DNA of 64,000 nucleotides from contig NZ_CP033043.1 of the NCBI RefSeq assembly GCF_003667825.1, positions 1,179,001 through 1,243,000 on the forward strand. Direction: 5' to 3'. A program made the position numbers and the translations under genes. Position 1 is the first letter of the stretch, and each line of letters begins with the position of its first letter. This document shows positions 17,486 through 26,913 of this stretch, piece by piece. Under the pieces are notes generated by a model. It made no database searches. It worked only from the letters and a program-made list of their open reading frames with translations, and was not told where the DNA came from. This DNA comes from Metabacillus litoralis. Its GTDB lineage: Bacteria; Bacillota; Bacilli; Bacillales; Bacillaceae.

Positions 17486-18013
17486 ATGCTACTTAACGAG
17501 AAGATATATCATATTGGTGAGCTAGAGGGGTTCTCACCGCAAATTGGTCGGTTAGTTTCTATGATGAATTATACACGACATACAACATTAAGAGCTGTTC
17601 ATGGTTTATCCATCAAGGAGCTTGACTTTCACCTAGACTCTCAAAGTAATTCAATCGGTATGTTGCTGTATCATTTCGCTAATGTTGAGAAGGTTTATCA
17701 AATTTTAACATTTGAAAACAGGGAACCGACAGAGCTTGAAGAAAAAGAGCTAGAATTGGGTTTGGATTTAGGTGAGAAAGGTCAAGAAAATATTAAGAGA
17801 TATCCTTTAGAGTTTTATCTTGATAGACTAGAAAAAAGCAGGAATGAAACACTTAAACAGCTACAACAAAGAAGCGATGATTGGCTCGATGAAACAACTC
17901 CGTTTTGGAATAATTTGACCGCAAATAATTATTTTAAATGGTTCCACGTTTTTGAAGATGAATTAAATCATCGTGGACAAATAAGAATGATTCGAAAAAG
18001 ATTTATAGAGTAG
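17486..18013 (+). CDS. DinB-family protein (DUF664-like)
   Basis: 175 aa. The pattern of helices with HFANVEKVYQIL and the C-terminal HVFEDELNHRGQIRMIRKR gives the three His positions of DinB/DUF664 proteins. It overlaps no gene but follows the nuclease-like gene by 13 bp with a GGGGGAA site. Ends at a strong terminator. Probably a metal-binding thiol-transferase-like protein. Confidence 0.8.
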   Translation: MLLNEKIYHIGELEGFSPQIGRLVSMMNYTRHTTLRAVHGLSIKELDFHLDSQSNSIGMLLYHFANVEKVYQILTFENREPTELEEKELELGLDLGEKGQENIKRYPLEFYLDRLEKSRNETLKQLQQRSDDWLDETTPFWNNLTANNYFKWFHVFEDELNHRGQIRMIRKRFIE

Positions 18014-18025
18014 ATTTTTATGGCT

Positions 18026-18057
18026 CCAGCTTGAGTTTCATTTTCAAGCTGGTTTTT
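18026..18057 (+). terminator. Intrinsic terminator
   Basis: CCAGCTTGA / TCAAGCTGG with a 9-nt loop and five T. Confidence 0.9.
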
Positions 18058-18115
18058 GCAGTGATAAAAATCACATTTTTAGAAGTTGTAAACTGATATA
18101 TTTTATAGTTAGAGT

Positions 18116-18129
18116 AGGAACAAGTTCCT
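18116..18129. promoter_or_regulatory. Palindromic candidate operator
   Basis: AGGAAC-AA-GTTCCT is a perfect inverted repeat 86 bp before the diguanylate cyclase, followed by a further half-like AGGAA. The binding protein is unknown. Confidence 0.3.
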
Positions 18130-18214
18130 AATAGGAATGAGACCCTATTTATATACTCTCTTTAACGTAATAAACTATACCTACAACATGTTTCTTTAAT
18201 GTATTGGAGTTATT

Positions 18215-19792
18215 ATGAAAATTAAAAATAGAAAAGTTAGACTTTCAACTTTATTAACAGGACTTGTAGCTGGTTCTGTTATTTTAACGACAGTTATATT
18301 ATTGATAGCATCCTATCAATCTGAAAAAGAATCGCTGACAAACGCCTATCTTAATCTTAATTACTCAAAGTCGAGTAAGATGAGTAGATCGGTTGATTCG
18401 TTGTTTAAGTCAATGAGAATGAGTTTAGAAGAAACAGCAACTTTTTTGTCTGAAAACGATGATTTTAAAGATGATGAAATTCAAGATTACTTTGAGCTTT
18501 TACGTAATAATAGCAGATACTTCAATTCTTTATCTTGGATTGATGGAAGTGGTGTTGTTAGGAGTATAGCCCCTATTTCGGTAGGTCTAAGAGGAGAAAT
18601 TCTTAGTTCAGGTGAGACAAGAAAAATTGTGGATTCAAAAAGACAAACGGTTTCTCAGCCATATATTGCTCCTTCTGGACGTTTAATTGTGCTGCTTGCA
18701 CATCCTTTTTATGATCAGAATAATCACTTTAAAGGAATGATCGGAGGATCTATTTATCTTCAGGAACAAAACGTGCTTACCGAGATTCTTGGCAACGATA
18801 TCATTGATGAAAACGGTTCTTATTATTATGTTGTTGGACCTGAAGGGAAGATTTTATTTCATCCTGACAAAAAACAAATTGGCGAAGATGTATCAGAAAA
18901 TCCTATTGTCGGGAAAATAATGCAAGGTAAAAGTGGAAAGGAAATTGTCACAAATACAATGGGCGTCACGATGTTAGCGGCATATAGTGTTGTTCCAGAA
19001 ACAGGCTGGGGAGTTGTTCAGCAAACACCTGTTTCTTTTATCTATGAATCATTGTATGATCACCTAAAAAAGTTACTTATATATATTCTTATCCCTTTTG
19101 TTAGTTTGCTTGCTCTTTCAATTTTTATTGCCAGAAAATTAGCAAAGCCTTTTTTTGATCTTTCTAACGTTGTAAACCAAATTTCTTCTGGTAAATTAGT
19201 GAGTATTCCTGAAATGAAATCACATTGGAATAGAGAGGCTGACTTATTAACAAAAAGTGTGACAATGGCGATTGAAGGAATGCAAGATAAACATCAACAG
19301 CTTTCTTACGAAGCAACAACCGATTCTCTAACAAATACTTCAAATCGCCGCCTGCTTGACGAGGTTATGAAAGAATGGGTAGCAAAAAACAAACCTTTTA
19401 CACTTATCGCTTTTGATATTGATAATTTTAAAAAAGTGAACGATACGTTTGGACATCAAACTGGAGATCAAGTACTACAGTTTGTAGTAAAATATGCACA
19501 AATGATGATTAGAAAAAACGATTTGTTATTTCGATACGGCGGGGAAGAGTTTGTTCTATTAATTCCAAATGTTACATCAACTACTGCTTACTCAATCGCG
19601 GAAAAAATTCGTATATGCTTAGAAAATAATATTTCTCCTATCGGAAAACCTATTACAATATCTTTAGGTATAGCAGAATTTCCATTACACACAAAACGGC
19701 AGGATGAATTATTCGGCTTAGCCGACCAAGCTTTATATGTGTCAAAATCAAAAGGAAAAAATAGGACGACAATTTGGAATGAAAACTTATAA
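18215..19792 (+). CDS. dCACHE-HAMP-GGDEF diguanylate cyclase
   Basis: 525 aa. A membrane anchor (about 12-32) is followed by an extracellular double-Cache domain (about 35-280, with WIDGSGVVRS and VGPEGKILFHPD). A second membrane helix (about 285-305), HAMP, and a GGDEF domain with active YGGEEF complete it. An I-site RKND lies five residues before GGEEF. It should convert GTP to cyclic di-GMP in response to an external ligand. ATG follows a weak TTGGAG site. Monocistronic. Confidence 0.92.
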   Translation: MKIKNRKVRLSTLLTGLVAGSVILTTVILLIASYQSEKESLTNAYLNLNYSKSSKMSRSVDSLFKSMRMSLEETATFLSENDDFKDDEIQDYFELLRNNSRYFNSLSWIDGSGVVRSIAPISVGLRGEILSSGETRKIVDSKRQTVSQPYIAPSGRLIVLLAHPFYDQNNHFKGMIGGSIYLQEQNVLTEILGNDIIDENGSYYYVVGPEGKILFHPDKKQIGEDVSENPIVGKIMQGKSGKEIVTNTMGVTMLAAYSVVPETGWGVVQQTPVSFIYESLYDHLKKLLIYILIPFVSLLALSIFIARKLAKPFFDLSNVVNQISSGKLVSIPEMKSHWNREADLLTKSVTMAIEGMQDKHQQLSYEATTDSLTNTSNRRLLDEVMKEWVAKNKPFTLIAFDIDNFKKVNDTFGHQTGDQVLQFVVKYAQMMIRKNDLLFRYGGEEFVLLIPNVTSTTAYSIAEKIRICLENNISPIGKPITISLGIAEFPLHTKRQDELFGLADQALYVSKSKGKNRTTIWNENL

Positions 19793-19958
19793 GTGATTTC
19801 AAATATGATTTTATTTAAGGCTGTGTACAACAGCCTGTTTTTATTTTGATTTGAGAATTACAATACAAATGTTACTATTGAAAGTAGGTTTGTCTTAGGA
19901 GATAATTTTTACGAATCTTATGAAACCTTTTTATATACTGCATTTATTGAGAAATTAG

Positions 19959-20324
19959 GTGGCTATCATAATTGTTGTTGCTATTTTTATCTTCTGGTTC
20001 ATTTTAGACCTTCTTTTAAGGTATATATTAGGTATCAAATTAAAAAAAGCTTTTAAAAAGTTTGAGCATCATGATGTAATGTTTAAAAATATAGATAAAT
20101 GGCTTTTTAGAGTTTTTTTACTGTTGCTTTTAATAAATATCGTTCTATCGTTTATGGACATGATTGTATTTGTTTTTATTTATTTAGCAATCACGAGCTT
20201 TCTTCATGGTATACAGGAATGGAAGTTTGATAAGGAAAATAGAGAATATATATTCACGTGGCTAGGTACTGGAGTTTGTATTTTATTAGGAGTTTTATAT
20301 ATTTTAGGTATTACTGGTGTGTAA
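19959..20324 (+). CDS. DUF4181-like small membrane protein
   Basis: 121 aa with four hydrophobic helices and charged loops (KKAFKKFEHHD, QEWKFDKENREY). GTG is the only start available after an in-frame TAG, with a poor ribosome site. Appearance matches Bacillus DUF4181 proteins. Function unknown. Confidence 0.6.
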   Translation: MAIIIVVAIFIFWFILDLLLRYILGIKLKKAFKKFEHHDVMFKNIDKWLFRVFLLLLLINIVLSFMDMIVFVFIYLAITSFLHGIQEWKFDKENREYIFTWLGTGVCILLGVLYILGITGV

Positions 20325-20354
20325 AATATGCATCTAGGTGCGCAATAATAAAAT

Positions 20355-20397
20355 AAAAAACCTGGATGGAAATCACCTTACCATCCAGGTTTTTTTA
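20355..20397. terminator. Bidirectional terminator
   Basis: CCTGGATGG / CCATCCAGG has A6 on the left and T8 on the right. It separates the convergent DUF4181-like and GtrA genes. Confidence 0.92.
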
Positions 20398-20401
20398 TGC
20401 T

Positions 20402-20785
20402 CTATTTAAATGTCCAAATATTATTTAAAGTGAAATTTATGAGTGGGATTACTAGGATTGTCACAATTTCTCCAATAGCATAATGAAACGATAGAACATT
20501 AACAACTGTAAAGATAATCACAAAATTTAATGTGAAGCCAATGATGGACACAACAAGAAATCGCAGTAATTGTTGATGGGAGTACTTTCCACCAAATGTA
20601 TATTTTTTATTTAACAGGTATGAAAAAAGAGTCATGATGATAAAAGAAATCGACGCACCGATAACAGGTTGTTGATGGAAAAATTCTACAAATATAAACA
20701 TTGATAGAAAATAAATGAGCGTACATATAATCCCGACAAAACTGTATTTTATAAATTTTATAATAAAAAGTCTATTTAGAGTCAT
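20402..20785 (-). CDS. GtrA-family membrane protein
   Basis: 127 aa, four membrane helices, with FIKYSFVGIICTLIYF and LNKKYTFGGKYS, the hallmark of the GtrA/DPMS-associated family. Members are thought to move polyprenyl-phosphate-linked sugars across the membrane for cell-surface glycosylation. No glycosyltransferase partner is adjacent here. Ends at a shared terminator. Confidence 0.85.
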   Translation of the reverse strand: MTLNRLFIIKFIKYSFVGIICTLIYFLSMFIFVEFFHQQPVIGASISFIIMTLFSYLLNKKYTFGGKYSHQQLLRFLVVSIIGFTLNFVIIFTVVNVLSFHYAIGEIVTILVIPLINFTLNNIWTFK

Positions 20786-21037
20786 ACCATCACCTTTTAC
20801 ATAAAAATTACTCTTTATTCATATCGGTTAGTAGAAATAAATATTTACAAAAATTCTTGTTACCTTTCATATTTGTTTGATTTTACTTGACCCTGGAACG
20901 TAATGATTTTTATCAATACTACTTACAAAAGGATAGAATGAAATAATCGTTTTTTAAATGACGACCATTTTTAACAGATATTATGAAGGATTCTCTCATA
21001 AAGTTAATACATGTCCAAATGTTTGTGAGGGAATCGA

Positions 21038-21619
21038 ATGAATACGATAAAAATTGTGAGTGTTATTGTGTTAGGCAGTCTTCTATTATCAATTGGGATC
21101 AATGTTTTTTTAACTCCTTATAAAGTGTTAGATGGTGGAATGATCGGAATTGGCTTAATCTTGCACTATTTGTTTGATTTAAAAGCAGGTATCATGATCA
21201 TTGTTTTTAGTGCACCAATATTTCTCGTTGCATGGATCTATTATAGAAAGTATTTTTATAATAGTTTACATGGGTTATTACTTTCATCTTTTTTTATTGA
21301 TTTGCTAAAACCATTGGATGGAATTGTTCATGCTTCACCAATTGTAAGCTCCATTATTGGCGGGATATTTGTTGGCTCAGGGATTGGGTTAATGCTTCGT
21401 ATCGGGACTAGCACAGGTGGAACAGATCTTCTTGCTCAATTTATATCTGACAGATCTGGAATTAACGTCGGGATTTTGATCTTTTGTATTGATATGGTTG
21501 TGATCTTGCTAGGAGGTCTATTAATATCAAGTGAAACATTAATTTTGTCTTGTATTACCATCGTAATCGTTGGATTAACAACAACAATTGTTTCATCAAA
21601 ATCTATAAGGGAAGTTTAA
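21038..21619 (+). CDS. YitT-family (DUF161) membrane protein, short form
   Basis: 193 aa. INVFLTPYKVLDGGMIGIGL and GTSTGGTDLLAQ are family signatures, with five to six helices. It lacks the C-terminal DUF2179 domain found in the usual ~280-aa YitT proteins; the natural stop is followed by a terminator, so it is probably a real short form. Transport function is not established. Confidence 0.82.
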   Translation: MNTIKIVSVIVLGSLLLSIGINVFLTPYKVLDGGMIGIGLILHYLFDLKAGIMIIVFSAPIFLVAWIYYRKYFYNSLHGLLLSSFFIDLLKPLDGIVHASPIVSSIIGGIFVGSGIGLMLRIGTSTGGTDLLAQFISDRSGINVGILIFCIDMVVILLGGLLISSETLILSCITIVIVGLTTTIVSSKSIREV

Positions 21620-21632
21620 GCTTGAAAAGCCA

Positions 21633-21679
21633 GACTATAACAAACTTGGGTAGTAACCGGGTATGCTTATAGTCTTTTT
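21633..21679 (+). terminator. Intrinsic terminator of YitT gene
   Basis: GACTATAA (21633-21640) pairs with TTATAGTC (21667-21674), followed by five T. Confidence 0.75.
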
Positions 21680-21701
21680 ATTTTGGCTTGAGGTGAAAGG
21701 T

Positions 21702-21836
21702 GGCTGTTGATTTCCGTTCCAGGCGCTTCGCTTTCCGCGAGGCTGGCGGTGAGCCTCCTCGTCGCTGAGCTCCTGCGGGGTCTCACCTGTCCAGCTGCTC
21801 TCGCAGGAGTCTGCGCGCCTTCCACTACAATCTACA
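21702..21836. repeat. GC-rich folded interspersed repeat of the Bacillaceae type
   Basis: This ~135-bp stretch is far richer in GC than its surroundings. It contains nested inverted segments: AGGCGC with GCGCCT at the ends, CTCCTGCG with CGCAGGAG, and GGTGAG with CTCACC. I recall near-identical elements scattered in many Bacillaceae genomes, though their name and copy number cannot be checked here. The open frame that crosses it on the minus strand is not credible. The rest of 21837-22068 shows nothing recognisable. Confidence 0.75.
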
Positions 21837-22068
21837 GAGTTTTCAAACTTTATGAGGAGCGGTATCAACACCTTATTTAAAATTGTATTACATACCGCTT
21901 GAGGTGAATAAACGTCTTAATCATCTAATATAACATTGGTATTCAATCTATGGTGAGACTATTTATGCACCCAGACCATTATGGCATATCGTTGATTCTT
22001 AGGATTAAGGATTCATGATGAGACCATTTCGACCCCTTCTTTCTACTAACTCACCTTTTAAAAAAGCA

Positions 22069-23364
22069 TCATTTGCTTTTTCTGTTTAAATAAAGTTTTT
22101 CCACAACGAAAAGTAACGTAATAATAATTCCTGAGACGATTACAACAAATAAGTCTGACTTTATTTTCAGCAAAATAAACGCACTAAGGATAACCCCATC
22201 TAAAATCAAGGCTATTGTTACTATAATGGGATTGGCTCCTACCTTGTGACGTAAGTGCTTTAACACACCAAAATGAACAATCATATCCATAATAAGATAT
22301 AGAATGGCACCCATTGATGCAATTCGGGTTAAGTCAAGTGTCACAGTTAAAATGATCGCTAAAACAACTGTTAACACTAGAGTGTTCTTTTGAACAGATT
22401 TTTTAAGCCCAAAATTAGCTTCAGGAATGAGGCTCATTTCCGATAACATGGCTAACATCCGAGAAACGGCAAAAACACTTGCTATAATTCCCGTAATTGT
22501 AGCAATGATTGCCAATATGACTGTGAACCATACACCATAACCACCAAAGGCCGGACGGGCAGCTTCTGCAAGTGCGTAATCCTTTGCCTTTATTATTTCA
22601 TCTATCGTTAGGTTGCTTAATACGGCCCAGGCGAGAAGTAAATAGATAACTAGACTGATTATAATAGAAATACTAATTGCTAATCCAATATTTTTTCTAG
22701 GTTTTGTGATTTCAGCTCCACTATTTGTAATTGTCGTAAATCCCTTAAAGGCAAGGATCGTTAAGGACACAGCTGCTATCAAATTTAGAGTGCCTGCGTC
22801 TTGGTTCACTGCTCCTGATTGAGGTGATGGTAAAGCAAAATCAACAATCCACAAACCTGATAAAGCAAGCACTGATAATCCTATGATTTTTACAAATGAT
22901 GCAATGGAAGTAAAAGATTGGATAAATGTATTTCCTGATATGTTTACAATGAATGAAAAAACAATTAATCCAACACCTAGTAATGGGATAAGAAAACCTG
23001 GTTGTTTGCTCTCAAATAACTGGAGCGTATATGTACCAAATGTCCGTGCCACTAAACTTTGATTAATAATCATCGAAATCGCCATCATTAGTGAAGCTGC
23101 AGTTGCAATTGTTCCTTTGCCATAAGCCTTTACTAAAAACATACCAATTCCACCAGCGGAGGGAAATTCCTGGCTCATTTTCATGTAGGAATATGCGCTA
23201 AAACCTGTGACAATACTACCAATTATAAAAATAAGAGGAAACCATTGACGAGAAAGCTCGGCAACTTGTCCAAGCAAGGCAAAGATGCCGGCACTGATCA
23301 TCACACCTGTACCCAATCCAACAGCTCCTCCTAGAGTAATACTATTTTTCTTGTAATTGCCCAT
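22069..23364 (-). CDS. APC-superfamily amino acid permease
   Basis: 431 aa with about twelve membrane helices. The substrate-binding signature GVMISAGIFALLGQ is at helix 1, and FKGFTTITNSGAEI lies in the helix 6 region. These fit the amino acid-polyamine-organocation family. ATG follows AAAGGGTG. Substrate unknown. No amino-acid catabolic genes are adjacent; the hut operon is 7 kb away and separately transcribed. Confidence 0.85.
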   Translation of the reverse strand: MGNYKKNSITLGGAVGLGTGVMISAGIFALLGQVAELSRQWFPLIFIIGSIVTGFSAYSYMKMSQEFPSAGGIGMFLVKAYGKGTIATAASLMMAISMIINQSLVARTFGTYTLQLFESKQPGFLIPLLGVGLIVFSFIVNISGNTFIQSFTSIASFVKIIGLSVLALSGLWIVDFALPSPQSGAVNQDAGTLNLIAAVSLTILAFKGFTTITNSGAEITKPRKNIGLAISISIIISLVIYLLLAWAVLSNLTIDEIIKAKDYALAEAARPAFGGYGVWFTVILAIIATITGIIASVFAVSRMLAMLSEMSLIPEANFGLKKSVQKNTLVLTVVLAIILTVTLDLTRIASMGAILYLIMDMIVHFGVLKHLRHKVGANPIIVTIALILDGVILSAFILLKIKSDLFVVIVSGIIITLLFVVEKLYLNRKSK

Positions 23365-23457
23365 TTTTTCACCCTTTTCTATTAATAGTTTTATTTAATG
23401 TCGTACCCCTTGTGAATTAGTATAAAACATCATAAGAAAGGAATGAGCAAGATAAAA

Positions 23458-23501
23458 AGAAATAAGCCCTCCACCGTCTAACGAATGAATGGCTTATTTC
23501 T
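23458..23501 (-). terminator. Intrinsic terminator of ndk
   Basis: AGAAATAAGCC / GGCTTATTTCT with a T-rich tract when read leftward. Confidence 0.85.
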
Positions 23502-23507
23502 TATATA

Positions 23508-23969
23508 TTAACTACTTTTTCTAACATTATCTTTTAAATCTGTTTTTCCGCCTCGTAGCTTCAATGGATCAAAGAAATTTGCTATTTCCCGTTCGGCACT
23601 CTCTAGAGAATCAGATCCATGGATGACATTTTCTTCTTTGCAAAAAGCAAAATCTCCACGAATTGTTCCTGGCAGTGCTTCTGTTGGACTTGTTTTTCCA
23701 ATCATCGTTCGAGAAACCTCAATGATGTTTTCACCTTCCCAAACCATCGCAAAAACAGGTGCTGATGTAATAAAATCAACCAACTCACCGAAAAATGGCT
23801 TTTCTTTATGTTCTTCATAATGGTATTCAGCTTTTTCTTGATCAATTGTCATGAATTCTGCTTGTAAAAGAGTAAACCCCTTTTGTTCAAAACGTCTAAC
23901 AATTTCTCCAATTAATTTTCTTTTCACACCATCAGGTTTGACCATGATAAAAGTTCTCTGCATGGGCAT
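23508..23969 (-). CDS. ndk: Nucleoside diphosphate kinase
   Basis: Transfers the gamma-phosphate between nucleoside di- and triphosphates. 153 aa starting [15 protein letters not shown]. Catalytic His is in ENVIHGSDS, with the preceding RGDFAF motif. GAGGTGAT supports the ATG at 23969; the next ATG (two codons later) is also possible. The C-terminal tail ([12 protein letters not shown]) is a little longer than usual. In B. subtilis ndk lies near the menaquinone and aro genes; here it is isolated and could be a second copy. Confidence 0.93.
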   Translation of the reverse strand: MPMQRTFIMVKPDGVKRKLIGEIVRRFEQKGFTLLQAEFMTIDQEKAEYHYEEHKEKPFFGELVDFITSAPVFAMVWEGENIIEVSRTMIGKTSPTEALPGTIRGDFAFCKEENVIHGSDSLESAEREIANFFDPLKLRGGKTDLKDNVRKSS

Positions 23970-24208
23970 GAAAATCACCTCATTTAAATGTATTTAAATT
24001 CACCTGACACTGGCAAATCTACTAGTCATTATTGGATTTTCCATAATTTCTTAAACATGAATGAATAAAAAATTGCATTGTAACTGTTTTTTACAAAATT
24101 CTATTTAGTTTGTTACATAATCCTACACAATCATAGACTGAACCTCTTTAGTGAAGGATAATTTAGAAAATTCCAAAAATATTATGCGGAGTAAGAGGTG
24201 GATAATCC

Positions 24209-25750
24209 TTGAAACAAACACATCTAGCGATCGAAATGCAAGATATTGTGAAAAAGTTTGGTTCGGTAGTTGCCAGTGATTCTGTTAACTTTTCTGTCAA
24301 AAAAGGGGAGATTCATGCCTTATTAGGTGAAAATGGTGCAGGGAAAAGTACCATTATGAGCATGCTTTCCGGTATTTATAAAGCTGATAGTGGCACTATT
24401 GCTATACATGGTAAAATATGTCAGATTCGTTCGCCAAAGGAATCAATGGAATTAGGGATTGGTATGGTTCATCAAAACTTCCGTTTGGTCGATACACTAA
24501 CAGCCATTGAAAATATTATTCTTGGTGAAAAGGGCCAAATATGGCGAGGCCCCTCTTGGTTGAAGAAAAAGAGCGAAGAAATAGAAATAATCTCAGAGCA
24601 ATATGGACTAAAGTTTCCTACAAATGTTCCAATCTGGCAATTATCCGTTGGAGAGCAACAGCGTGTAGAGATTGTAAAAACACTTTATCGGGGTGCTGAC
24701 ATCATTATTTTCGATGAGCCTACATCTGTTCTGACTCCTTTCGAAGCAGAGCAATTATTTCAAACGATGAAGAACCTAAAAAAACATGGGAAAACAATGA
24801 TCATCACAACTCACAAACTAAAAGAAGTGATGGAGGTTTCAGATCGAATTTCTGTTATGCGAAAAGGAAAAATGGTTGCTCACCGAAATCGTGCTGATAC
24901 GTCAGTTGAAGAGTTAGCGCAATTGATGGTCGGAGCCTTACGTACAAAAGGGGTAACAGTTACATCAGAGCCAATCGGAAAACCAGTTATAGAAGTGCGA
25001 AATCTTTCCGTTCAAGGAGAGCGTGGGGTGCTTTCGATTGATCAAGTTAGCTTTACGATTCATGAACATGAAATTGTGGGGGTGGCTGGTGTTGCAGGAA
25101 ATGGACAGAAGGAACTTGCCGAAACGTTAACAGGGCTTATCCCGTGGAAAAGTGGATCGGTCATGTTTAATCAAGAACAACTAATTTCTCCTACCGTTCA
25201 GAGTTTAATAGATAAAGGAATTGCCCATATTCCTGAGGATCGTATGAAAAGTGGTTTAGCAGGAAGCTTAGGAATAGTTGATAACTTACTATTAAAAACA
25301 TATCGAACAACTAAACGTACAAAATGGGGTCTTCTCCAAAAGAAACAAAATAGTGAATGGTCAAGAAAATTAGTTGAAACATTTGATGTTAAAACAGCTG
25401 ACCTACATAGCCCTGTTCGTCAGCTTTCAGGTGGTAATCAGCAAAAGCTATTATTCGCACGAGAAATTGATCAAGAGCCGAAGCTGATGATTGCTGTACA
25501 TCCAACACAGGGGTTGGATGTTGGAGCTACAGAAGCTGTTCATCAGATGTTGCTAAATCTTAAGCTTTCAGGAGGTGCCATTTTACTCATATCGGAAGAT
25601 TTAGATGAAGTAATGAAATTGTCCGATAAAATTTTAGTTTTATATAACGGAAAAGTGAACGGCGTCATCTCTCGGGCAAAAGCTGAAAAAGAGTATATTG
25701 GCCAACTTATGGCTGGTTTGGATGAGCGGAAGGAAGGAGCTGTTTTATGA
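24209..25750 (+). CDS. BMP-type ABC transporter ATPase (NupO/YufO-like)
   Basis: 513 aa with two fused ATPase halves. The first has Walker A GENGAGKST, LSVGEQQRVEI and Walker B IIIFDEPTS. The second has a degenerate P-loop GVAGNGQKEL, an intact LSGGNQQK and HPTQGLDVGA, a pattern typical of RbsA/NupO-type proteins. TTG at 24209 follows AGAGGTGG. It heads the operon ATPase-permease-permease-lipoprotein, which differs from B. subtilis nupNOPQ where the lipoprotein comes first. Substrate is most likely a nucleoside or other purine-like compound. No purine riboswitch was seen in the 230-bp leader. Confidence 0.88.
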   Translation: MKQTHLAIEMQDIVKKFGSVVASDSVNFSVKKGEIHALLGENGAGKSTIMSMLSGIYKADSGTIAIHGKICQIRSPKESMELGIGMVHQNFRLVDTLTAIENIILGEKGQIWRGPSWLKKKSEEIEIISEQYGLKFPTNVPIWQLSVGEQQRVEIVKTLYRGADIIIFDEPTSVLTPFEAEQLFQTMKNLKKHGKTMIITTHKLKEVMEVSDRISVMRKGKMVAHRNRADTSVEELAQLMVGALRTKGVTVTSEPIGKPVIEVRNLSVQGERGVLSIDQVSFTIHEHEIVGVAGVAGNGQKELAETLTGLIPWKSGSVMFNQEQLISPTVQSLIDKGIAHIPEDRMKSGLAGSLGIVDNLLLKTYRTTKRTKWGLLQKKQNSEWSRKLVETFDVKTADLHSPVRQLSGGNQQKLLFAREIDQEPKLMIAVHPTQGLDVGATEAVHQMLLNLKLSGGAILLISEDLDEVMKLSDKILVLYNGKVNGVISRAKAEKEYIGQLMAGLDERKEGAVL

Positions 25751-26856
25751 ATCAAAAAACATCTGCTGAACAAGCTGCTGTTGAAATACAGGGTTCTAAA
25801 AAGAAACTAGAATTGCCTTTTCGATTAGAATATGACCCACATAAAAAGTCGAGCAGCTGGTTTGTACCACTTTTATCAATACTTATAGCTTTATTTATTT
25901 GTGCTGTGTTTATTGCAATCGACGGGATGAATCCCATTACGGTTTATGGGAAAATGCTGCAAGGTGCATTTGGCTCTGCTTTTGGTATTAGTGAAACACT
26001 TGTAAAAGCAACCCCTCTTTTACTTTGTGGGCTCGGTGTGGCCATTGCTTACCGAATATCGATCTGGAATATTGGTGCAGAAGGGCAATTTTTACTAGGA
26101 GCAATTGGAGCAACAGCTATCACCATTTACTTTCCAAACTTGCCTGGAATCGTTTATATCCCACTTATGGTCATCGTCGGAATAGTAGCTGGTGCTGTAT
26201 GGGGATTACTTACCGCCTTACCTCGTACCTATTATCAAGTAAATGAACTGATTACTTCCTTAATGTTGAACTATATCGCTCTCTTGCTGTTAGATTATTT
26301 TGTTTTTGGACCATGGAGAGATCCTGAAGGCTTTAATTTTCCTGGAACTCCAATGTTTTTACCTTCACAATTACTTGCCACAATAGGTGATACTCGACTT
26401 CATATTGGAGTATTGTTCGCAATAATCGCGGTTGTTTTATTTGCATTTCTCATTTTAAAAACCCGTTGGGGCTATGAATTAAGAGTATTAGGTGCTAATC
26501 CATCAGCGGCTAAATACGCCGGTATCAAAATTAATAAACACATTCTCCTAGTTATGATGATTAGCGGAGGGATGGCAGGGTTAGCTGGAATGATTGAGGT
26601 ATCTGGTGTTGCAGGAAGGCTCATGTATGGTATTTCACCAGGTTATGGATACACAGCTATTATCGTTGCATGGCTTGCCAGATTAAATCCATGGGCAATG
26701 ATTGTTTCATCGATTTTTATTGGTGGGTTAATAGTCGGTGGTTATAGTGTTCAAACCATTGGCCTACCATCTTCTATGTCTCTAATGCTTCAAGGTGCCA
26801 TTTTATTTTGCTTAATTGGTGGAGAAATGCTTAGCAAATTTCGTGTGAAAAAGTAA
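25747..26856 (+). CDS. BMP-type ABC transporter permease 1
   Basis: 369 aa; a cytosolic N-terminus of about 35 residues then 8-9 helices. IWNIGAEGQFLLGA and NELITSLMLNYIALLLLDYFVFGPWRDPEGFNFP are the permease family (NupP) signatures. It overlaps the ATPase gene by 4 bp (ATGA), so translation is coupled. Forms a heterodimeric channel with the following protein. Confidence 0.88.
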   Translation: MNQKTSAEQAAVEIQGSKKKLELPFRLEYDPHKKSSSWFVPLLSILIALFICAVFIAIDGMNPITVYGKMLQGAFGSAFGISETLVKATPLLLCGLGVAIAYRISIWNIGAEGQFLLGAIGATAITIYFPNLPGIVYIPLMVIVGIVAGAVWGLLTALPRTYYQVNELITSLMLNYIALLLLDYFVFGPWRDPEGFNFPGTPMFLPSQLLATIGDTRLHIGVLFAIIAVVLFAFLILKTRWGYELRVLGANPSAAKYAGIKINKHILLVMMISGGMAGLAGMIEVSGVAGRLMYGISPGYGYTAIIVAWLARLNPWAMIVSSIFIGGLIVGGYSVQTIGLPSSMSLMLQGAILFCLIGGEMLSKFRVKK

Positions 26857-26913
26857 GAAACAAGATAACCGTGATTTTCGTTTATTAAAAAAATAAGGAA
26901 GGGAGGCACGACA

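Noticed and set aside
21635..21871. Minus-strand 78-aa protein
   Set aside because: It runs through the terminator and the GC-rich folded repeat and has no ribosome site or protein-like pattern.
23979..24208. Purine riboswitch before the nucleoside transporter
   Set aside because: No TATA-N-ATGG-type purine aptamer core was found.
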